Source of the DNA: Subtercola vilae
Lineage (GTDB): Bacteria > Actinomycetota > Actinomycetes > Actinomycetales > Microbacteriaceae
Assembly: GCF_004923255.1 (NCBI RefSeq)
Contig: NZ_QYRT01000028.1
Location: 1-48,729, forward strand
DNA: 48,729 nucleotides
Direction of reading: 5' to 3'
Below are positions 43,602 to 48,729 of this stretch, one piece after another (within the stretch, counting starts at the first letter, position 1; every line of letters starts with the position of its first letter). The translations under genes were made by a program, and so were the position numbers. A model generated the notes under the pieces. The model had not been told where the DNA came from and did no database searches. It was given only the letters and a program-made list of their open reading frames with translations.

Positions 43602-44078
43602 CTAGCTGGCTGCGAAGTACAACGGAACAGCGGCACCCTTGCAGGCGTTCTGGTTCGCTGCTGTGTTGTTCATGGTGATGGTCACGGTGCCGGTGAGGGT
43701 ACCAGCGGGGGCAATGGTGCCGAAGATCACGACGGGGGTGCCCACCGTGTAGTCGGCAGCCGAGCATCCGGGAACCGTGGTCCAGGCAGCACCGGTCGAC
43801 GTGGCGACGGCCGCGGTGATGGCGGTGAGGTTCTGGTTGCCGGTACCGGGGTTCGTCACGATGAAAGTGACGGTGTCGGTGGGGCCACCGGGCGTGAGGG
43901 CTGAGCCGGCCGTTGTCGAGGCGATGGTGAAGGCGGTGTCGGTGCCCGTGGTGGCGCTGCCGACGCCGGTGCCCGTCGAGGTCCAGTAGGCGAAGGCTGC
44001 GCCGCCTCCGGCGAGAACGAGAACGGCTGCTGTCACGATGACTGCGATGCGCTTCTTGCTGCTTGTGAATCTAGACAT
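43602..44078 (-). CDS. SipW-dependent-type signal peptide protein (TasA/camelysin-like)
   Basis: 158 aa from ATG at 44078, with GGGGGA five bases upstream. N-terminal KKRIAVIVTAAVLVLAGGGAAFAYWTSTGTGVGSATTG is the classic SipW-type signal. The mature domain of ~120 residues is Thr/Ala/Gly-rich with a Cys pair (GCSAADY and NQNACKG) and ends PLYFAAS, resembling TasA/CalY-type fibre or matrix proteins. It heads a three-gene minus-strand operon (56 bp to the next start). No SipW signal peptidase gene is in the window. Role as a surface fibre subunit is inferred from similarity in layout. Confidence 0.85.
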   Translation of the reverse strand: MSRFTSSKKRIAVIVTAAVLVLAGGGAAFAYWTSTGTGVGSATTGTDTAFTIASTTAGSALTPGGPTDTVTFIVTNPGTGNQNLTAITAAVATSTGAAWTTVPGCSAADYTVGTPVVIFGTIAPAGTLTGTVTITMNNTAANQNACKGAAVPLYFAAS

Positions 44079-44137
44079 TTTTCCCCCAGGGGTCGGCAAC
44101 ACGGCGATCGCGATGTTCGGCGTCATCACATCAGTTC

Positions 44138-44163
44138 TGTCACCAGCACGGGGGCATGTCACC
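44138..44163. promoter_or_regulatory. TGTCACC direct repeat in the TasA-like / ATP-grasp divergent region
   Basis: TGTCACC at 44138-44144 and 44157-44163, 19 bp apart (about two helical turns), lies 60-85 bp upstream of the TasA-like gene. It could be a binding site for a dimeric regulator. No clear -35/-10 pair is seen next to it. Confidence 0.3.
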
Positions 44164-44279
44164 CTAACTGTGCAAGAACGCCGACACCTGCGTACCCCGT
44201 TCTGACCACGGCTGAAGCGCGTGTGAGCCGCAAATATCCCAGAAACACACCGGCAACACACGGCCACTAGGCTCGCACC

Positions 44280-46013
44280 ATGGTTGACCTGTTCGCCGGC
44301 TATGGCGCCACACTCCTGCCCCGTAAGCCCATCAAAGGGGCGCCCGCCTTCGACGAGATGTTCCCTGAGCCGAGCTCGTCATCGCCCGTCGAAGCCCGCG
44401 CTGCGTACAAAGACATCTACAACGCGCTGGCTCGCATGACGCAGGAAGAACTGCGTGGTCGCACCGACGCACTCGCCAGTTCGTACCTCGCCCAGGGTGT
44501 GACGTTCGACTTCGCGGGTGAAGAGCGGCCCTTCCCGCTCGACGCGGTTCCCCGGGTCATCGAACAGAAGGAGTGGGTGAACGTCGAGGCGGGCATCAAG
44601 CAGCGCGTTCGTGCGCTCGAAGCCTTTCTCGCCGACATCTACGGGGCGCAGTCGGCGGTGCGCGACGGGGTGATTCCGGCCGGGCTGGTGAGTTCATCCA
44701 GTCACTTCCACCGAGAGGCGGCTGGCATCGTCTCGGCGAACGGCGTGCGCATCCAGGTCTCGGGCATCGACCTCATTCGCGACGAGCAGGGTGCCTGGCG
44801 CGTGCTCGAAGACAACGTGCGGGTTCCCTCGGGTGTGAGCTACGTCATCTCGAACCGCCGGGTGATGGCGCAGACACTGCCCGAACTCTTCGTATCGATG
44901 CGGGTGCGACCGGTGGGTGACTACCCCAACAAGCTGCTGCAGGCGCTGCGGGCAAGCGCCCCCGAGGGTGTCGAAGACCCCAACGTGGTCGTGCTCACGC
45001 CCGGCGTCTACAACTCGGCCTACTTCGAGCACACCCTGCTCGCCCGCCTGATGGGCATCGAGCTCGTCGAGGGCCGCGACCTGTTCTGCTCCGGCGGCCG
45101 GGTCTGGATGCGCACCACCGCCGGCCCCACCCGCGTCGACGTCATCTACCGACGTGTCGACGACGAGTTTCTCGACCCATTGCAGTTTCGTGCCGACTCG
45201 ATGCTCGGCTCGCCCGGCATTCTGCTCGCGGCGCGCCTGGGCAACGTCACCATCGCGAACGCGGTGGGCAACGGCGTGGCCGACGACAAGCTCGTCTACA
45301 CCTACCTGCCCGACCTGATTCGCTACTACCTCAGCGAAGAACCGCTTCTGCCCAACGTCGACACGTGGCGGCTCGAAGACCCGGGAGCCCTCGAAGAGGT
45401 GCTCGACCGGCTGAGCGAGCTCGTGGTGAAGCCGGTCGACGGCTCGGGTGGCAAGGGGCTCGTCGTGGGCCCGGCAGCCTCGGCGAAAGAACTCGACGCT
45501 CTTCGCAAACGCCTGCTCAAAGACCCCCGCGGCTGGATCGCGCAGCCCGTGGTGCAGTTGTCGACCATTCCGACCCTGGTCGAAGAGGGCATGCGCCCGC
45601 GGCACGCCGACCTCCGCCCGTTCGCGGTGAACGACGGCAAAGACATCTGGGTGCTGCCCGGCGGCCTCACGCGCGTGGCTCTTCCCGAGGGTGAGCTCGT
45701 GGTGAACTCCTCGCAGGGCGGAGGCTCGAAAGACACCTGGGTGGTGGGCTTCGCGGGTGGTTTCTCGCCCATCGACGGCACGGCGCAGGTGGCCCAGAAC
45801 ATTCAGGGGCTGGTGGCCGACCAGGCTGCGAACACGCAGGCCATCCCGATCGTGAAGCACGTGCCCGACCAGTCACCCTACGACAAGCCGCGCTCGCACC
45901 AAGACCAGCAGGAGCAGCAACAGCAGGAGCAGCAGCAGCAGCACGCCCCCTTGCCGCCGCTGGTGCTGGGTGAGAAGCTGACTGCCGTCGACACCACCGT
46001 GGGAGCCGAGTAA
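44280..46013 (+). CDS. Circularly permuted ATP-grasp protein (COG2308, DUF404/DUF407)
   Basis: 577 aa. The N-terminal part (FDEMFPEPSSSSPVEARAAYKDIYNALARMTQEEL) and the core IDLIRDEQGAWRVLEDNVRVPSGVSYVISNRRVM ... VVLTPGVYNSAYFEHTLLARLMGIELVEGRDLF ... VVKPVDGSGGKGLVVGP ... QPVVQLSTIPTL match the DUF404/DUF407 type 2 circularly permuted ATP-grasp family. It is followed, with one-base and four-base overlaps, by an alpha-E protein and a transglutaminase-like protein, the conserved trio of this system. ATP-grasp chemistry suggests a peptide or amide ligase; the substrate is not established. The C-terminal tail is Gln-rich from CAG/CAA repeats. Confidence 0.9.
   Translation: MVDLFAGYGATLLPRKPIKGAPAFDEMFPEPSSSSPVEARAAYKDIYNALARMTQEELRGRTDALASSYLAQGVTFDFAGEERPFPLDAVPRVIEQKEWVNVEAGIKQRVRALEAFLADIYGAQSAVRDGVIPAGLVSSSSHFHREAAGIVSANGVRIQVSGIDLIRDEQGAWRVLEDNVRVPSGVSYVISNRRVMAQTLPELFVSMRVRPVGDYPNKLLQALRASAPEGVEDPNVVVLTPGVYNSAYFEHTLLARLMGIELVEGRDLFCSGGRVWMRTTAGPTRVDVIYRRVDDEFLDPLQFRADSMLGSPGILLAARLGNVTIANAVGNGVADDKLVYTYLPDLIRYYLSEEPLLPNVDTWRLEDPGALEEVLDRLSELVVKPVDGSGGKGLVVGPAASAKELDALRKRLLKDPRGWIAQPVVQLSTIPTLVEEGMRPRHADLRPFAVNDGKDIWVLPGGLTRVALPEGELVVNSSQGGGSKDTWVVGFAGGFSPIDGTAQVAQNIQGLVADQAANTQAIPIVKHVPDQSPYDKPRSHQDQQEQQQQEQQQQHAPLPPLVLGEKLTAVDTTVGAE
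45896..45945. repeat. CAG/CAA-type tract coding a Gln-rich tail
   Basis: An imperfect run of CAG, CAA and GAG codons near the 3' end of the ATP-grasp gene encodes a Gln/Glu stretch of about 16 residues. It lies outside the conserved domain and is probably variable. Confidence 0.8.
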
Positions 46014-46945
46014 TGCTGAGCCGTATTGCCGAAAGCCTGTTCTGGATCGGGCGCTACATCGAACGAAGCGACGGCACCGCCCGCATTCTCGACGTGCACC
46101 TGCAGCTGCTGCTCGAAGACCCGTGGATCGAGGAGAACCTCGCCTGCCGTTCGCTGCTGGCGGTGATGGGCGCCGAGATACCTCCGGATGACCATGAACT
46201 GACCCGCGCCGACGTGCTGGCGATTCTCGCGGTCGACCGCGCGCAGCCCGCGTCGATCGCCTACTCGCTGGGCGCCGCTCGCGAGAACGCGCGGCGCGCC
46301 CGCGAGATCGTGTCAACAGAGCTGTGGGAGTGCCTGAACACGACTCGCGCAAAGATGCCGCGAAAGATCGCCGTCGAGAAGACGCACGAGTTCTTCGCCT
46401 GGGTGCGCGAGCGCTCGGCGCTGGCCGTGGGAATTCAGGAGTCGGCGGCCTCGCGCGACGAGGCGTGGCACTTCTTCACCCTCGGCCGCTCGCTCGAACG
46501 GGCCGACATGACGGCCCGTCTGCTCGCGACCCGCTCGCTCACCGAGGCCAGCGGCCCGTCGTGGACCACGATCCTCCGCTCGTGCGGGGCCTATGAGTCG
46601 TACCTGCGCACCTACCGCGGCGTACCCTCCGCCCGCAACGCCGCCGAGTTTCTGCTGCTCGACCGGCTCTTTCCCCGCTCGATTCTGTTCTCGGTCTCCC
46701 GTGCTGAGCAGAGCCTTCGCGACATCGAACCCCGAAACACCCGGCTTGCCGTCACCGACCAGGCCCAACGCCTGCTCGGACAGATTCGCAGCCAACTGGA
46801 GTACCGACCGATCATGGACATTCTGCACGACCTGCCGCACCAGATGGACCTGGTTCAAGAGGCCACAAGCGAGGCATCCGAGGCCATTCGCCAGCGCTAC
46901 TTTCCAACCAATGCGGCGCCGAGCTGGGTGGGAGAGAACGTATGA
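46013..46945 (+). CDS. Alpha-E domain protein (COG2307, DUF403)
   Basis: 310 aa. It starts at an ATG inside TAATG, overlapping the ATP-grasp stop by one base. MLSRIAESLFWIGRYIERSDGTARILDVHLQLLLEDP and FFTLGRSLERADMTARLLATR are the repeated R-x-x-E-R-x-D/A signatures of the all-helical alpha-E family. The partner ATP-grasp and transglutaminase genes flank it. It is thought to work with the ligase, but its activity is unknown. Confidence 0.92.
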   Translation: MLSRIAESLFWIGRYIERSDGTARILDVHLQLLLEDPWIEENLACRSLLAVMGAEIPPDDHELTRADVLAILAVDRAQPASIAYSLGAARENARRAREIVSTELWECLNTTRAKMPRKIAVEKTHEFFAWVRERSALAVGIQESAASRDEAWHFFTLGRSLERADMTARLLATRSLTEASGPSWTTILRSCGAYESYLRTYRGVPSARNAAEFLLLDRLFPRSILFSVSRAEQSLRDIEPRNTRLAVTDQAQRLLGQIRSQLEYRPIMDILHDLPHQMDLVQEATSEASEAIRQRYFPTNAAPSWVGENV

Positions 46946-47787
46946 ACCGCTTGCGTATTCGCCACGTCACCGGCTATCGCTACGAGGGCGAGGTGCAGGC
47001 GTCGTACAACGAGGCCCGCATGCTCCCCGTGTCGAGCGAGGGCCAGTTCGTGCTCTACTCGAACCTCGACATCACCCCGCTCTCGTCGAACCACACGTAC
47101 CTCGACTACTGGGGAACCCGCGTGTCGTCGTTCGAGGTGCTCACACCCCACAAAGAGCTGAGCCTCACGGCGAACTCGTTGATCGAGGTTCGGCCGCGCG
47201 AGCATCCGCCCCACGTGCTGACCTGGGATGCCCTGCGTGACGCTGCGGCGAAGGTGACGTCGACCATCGAGCAGGTCAAGCAGACCGGGCTCACCGAGCC
47301 ACCAGACGAGGTTGCCGCACTCGCCCGGGAGATCGCCGCCCGGTACGACAACGCGTGCGACGCGGCGCTCGAGATCTGCAGCGAGATCGGCCGTCAGGTG
47401 CAGTACATGACGGGGGTGACCGGCGTGCACACCAACGCCCGGGAGGCGTGGGTCGAGAAGAAGGGCGTCTGCCAGGACATCACGCACATCGCGCTCGGCG
47501 CACTTCGCTCGGTCGGAATTCCGGCGCGCTACGTGTCGGGCTACCTGCACCCGAAACCGTCGGCCGCGGTCGGCGAGACCGTCACCGGTGAGTCGCACGC
47601 GTGGGTCGAGTGGTTCTGCGGTGACTGGCGCGGGTTCGACCCCACCAACTCCATCGACATCGGCGATCGGCACGTCACAGTGGGTCGCGGGCGCGACTAC
47701 AACGACGTCGCGCCGCTGCGCGGGGTGTACGCGGGGCCGTTCGGATCGCGCTTGTTCGTGAAGGTCGAGATCACGCGCGAGGTGTGA
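46942..47787 (+). CDS. Transglutaminase-like cysteine protease-family protein (COG1305)
   Basis: 281 aa; ATG overlaps the previous stop as ATGA. N-terminal beta domain (RIRHVTGYRYEGEVQASYNEARMLP) typical of the COG1305 subgroup that accompanies alpha-E proteins, then the transglutaminase core with catalytic C177 (KKGVCQDITHIALGALRSVGIPARYVSGYL), H219 (ESHAWVEWF) and D233 (WRGFDPTNS). The triad is complete. It likely hydrolyses or forms an amide or isopeptide bond made or recognised by the other two proteins. No signal peptide, so cytoplasmic. Confidence 0.93.
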   Translation: MNRLRIRHVTGYRYEGEVQASYNEARMLPVSSEGQFVLYSNLDITPLSSNHTYLDYWGTRVSSFEVLTPHKELSLTANSLIEVRPREHPPHVLTWDALRDAAAKVTSTIEQVKQTGLTEPPDEVAALAREIAARYDNACDAALEICSEIGRQVQYMTGVTGVHTNAREAWVEKKGVCQDITHIALGALRSVGIPARYVSGYLHPKPSAAVGETVTGESHAWVEWFCGDWRGFDPTNSIDIGDRHVTVGRGRDYNDVAPLRGVYAGPFGSRLFVKVEITREV

Positions 47788-47865
47788 GGGGCGGCCGGCG
47801 CGGGCGGCTGGGCCAGGCGGCTGGCCCAGACGGCTGGCGTGCAGCCTGCGGTGGCACAATGAAGC

Positions 47866-48720
47866 GTGGCTACTTTCAACGATGAACAGGGCGTGCCGAT
47901 CAGCTACTACCAGTGGCTGGTTCCGGATGCGCGGGCGATCGTGCAGCTCGCACACGGGCTCGGCGAGTACGCACTGCGCTACGAGCAACTCGCCATCGAG
48001 CTGAACAATGCGGGCTACTCGGTGTACGCGAACGATCACCGGGGCCACGGTCAGACCGGCCTCGCCCAGTACGGCGGCGATCGGGCGAAACTGGGGCGGC
48101 TCGGCCCCGGCGGACTGAGGGCCACGGTGGCGGGCATCCGGCAGTTCACGGCGCTCATCAACAGCCAGAACCCGGGCGTTCCCATTGTGCTGCTCGGGCA
48201 GAGCTGGGGCTCGCTGATGGCGCAGAAGGTGTTGAACCTGTCATCGGCGCCCTACGCCGGGGCAGTACTGGTGGGTACCGCGTACCGCATGCCGGGTTCG
48301 ATGGATGGCGGTGACCTCTCGCGTCGGCACCGCCCGGCCGACGGATCGGGCCACGGCTACGAGTGGCTGAGCCGCGACGTGGCCGTGCAGACCGCCGCCG
48401 CGGCCGACGACCTCATGTTCGATGCGAAGGTGCTCGCCCTCTTCGGCGTGGCCGACGGGCTGCGGCTCTTCGGGCGGCCGGCGCGCGGGCTCGACTCCGA
48501 GGTTCCCGTGCTGATACTGGCTGGAACCGACGACGTTCTGGGCGGCGAGCAGAGCGTGCAGAAGCTGGCCGCCGCCTACCGCGCCAGAAGCGGCCTGCAC
48601 GATGTGACGGTCATCACGTATCCGGATGCCCGCCACGAGGTTCTGCGGGAGACCAACCGCGACGAGGTCGTCGCCGACCTCCTCGCCTGGCTCGGCGCCC
48701 GCTTCGTCGCCACCCCCTGA
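47866..48720 (+). CDS. Alpha/beta hydrolase (serine aminopeptidase S33 / monoacylglycerol lipase-like)
   Basis: 284 aa from GTG at 47866. LAHGLGEYALRYEQLAIELNNAGYSVYANDHRGHGQTG is the HG-x-x-E oxyanion region of monoacylglycerol lipase-type Hydrolase_4 proteins. The nucleophile is S113 in LLGQSWGSLMAQ, the acid is D222 or D223 in LAGTDDVLGGEQSV, and the base is H257 in YPDARHEVLRETN. It follows the transglutaminase after 78 bases and may or may not share its operon. Substrate unknown. The last nine bases of the window are noncoding. Confidence 0.9.
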   Translation: MATFNDEQGVPISYYQWLVPDARAIVQLAHGLGEYALRYEQLAIELNNAGYSVYANDHRGHGQTGLAQYGGDRAKLGRLGPGGLRATVAGIRQFTALINSQNPGVPIVLLGQSWGSLMAQKVLNLSSAPYAGAVLVGTAYRMPGSMDGGDLSRRHRPADGSGHGYEWLSRDVAVQTAAAADDLMFDAKVLALFGVADGLRLFGRPARGLDSEVPVLILAGTDDVLGGEQSVQKLAAAYRARSGLHDVTVITYPDARHEVLRETNRDEVVADLLAWLGARFVATP

Positions 48721-48729
48721 CCCACCCAC

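Noticed and set aside
41809-43605. Plus-strand open frame of 598 codons over the TasA-like operon
   Set aside because: Arg/Gly-rich shadow opposite genes with signal peptides and repeats; no start site or motif.

Overview
This is a high-GC actinobacterial chromosome segment. The gene content points to Microbacteriaceae: a DUF222/HNH gene, a long actinobacterial-type PutA, an MsiK-style sugar ABC operon without its own ATPase, LAxTG-type wall-anchor signals and frequent GTG starts. The family is an inference; the genus cannot be fixed from this sequence. There are no tRNA or rRNA genes, phage genes, transposases or CRISPR arrays.

Layout. 1-4.6 kb: truncated DUF222/HNH gene, CorA, a phytoene-dehydrogenase-like oxidoreductase and an AlkA-like glycosylase. 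4.7-8.5 kb: a 1266-aa PutA-like protein in which key residues of both catalytic domains are replaced. 8.5-11.8 kb: an Lrp-GntR regulator pair divergent from a ddaH-like/rocD arginine-ornithine operon. 11.8-14.3 kb: a gene-poor spacer, then two tandem copies of a secreted-protein gene whose N-terminus looks like a sortase sorting signal. 14.3-16.4 kb: an lldR-lldD lactate operon with two perfect operator palindromes. 16.5-21 kb: a GT2-GtrA fusion, a GT39-type glycosyltransferase with a Gly-rich region, and a ribokinase.

21-41.3 kb is a complete L-rhamnoside utilisation locus. The minus-strand operon runs GH78 rhamnosidase, AraA-family isomerase, RhaI, RhaEW, RhaB, second GH78. The plus-strand operon runs two CUT1 permeases, a binding lipoprotein, a terminator-like hairpin, a large GH106-like hydrolase and a LacI regulator. 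The divergent promoter region has three LacI-type palindromes, two of them inside promoter spacers. The hydrolases lack signal peptides, so the inferred model is import of rhamnosides by the ABC system, hydrolysis in the cytoplasm, then RhaI, RhaB and RhaEW to dihydroxyacetone phosphate and lactate/lactaldehyde. The lldD gene elsewhere in the window could take lactate to pyruvate.

41.4-44.1 kb is a minus-strand operon of TasA/camelysin-like surface proteins. Its last gene again starts with an N-terminal LAxTG-transmembrane-basic module and overlaps the preceding secreted protein by GTGA. 44.3-48.7 kb holds the circularly permuted ATP-grasp / alpha-E / transglutaminase trio and an alpha/beta hydrolase.

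The most notable signals are the PutA-like protein with degenerate active sites, the N-terminal LAxTG module found in three proteins, its -1 frame overlap with a secreted protein, and a predicted hairpin that would mask the rhaB ribosome-binding site.
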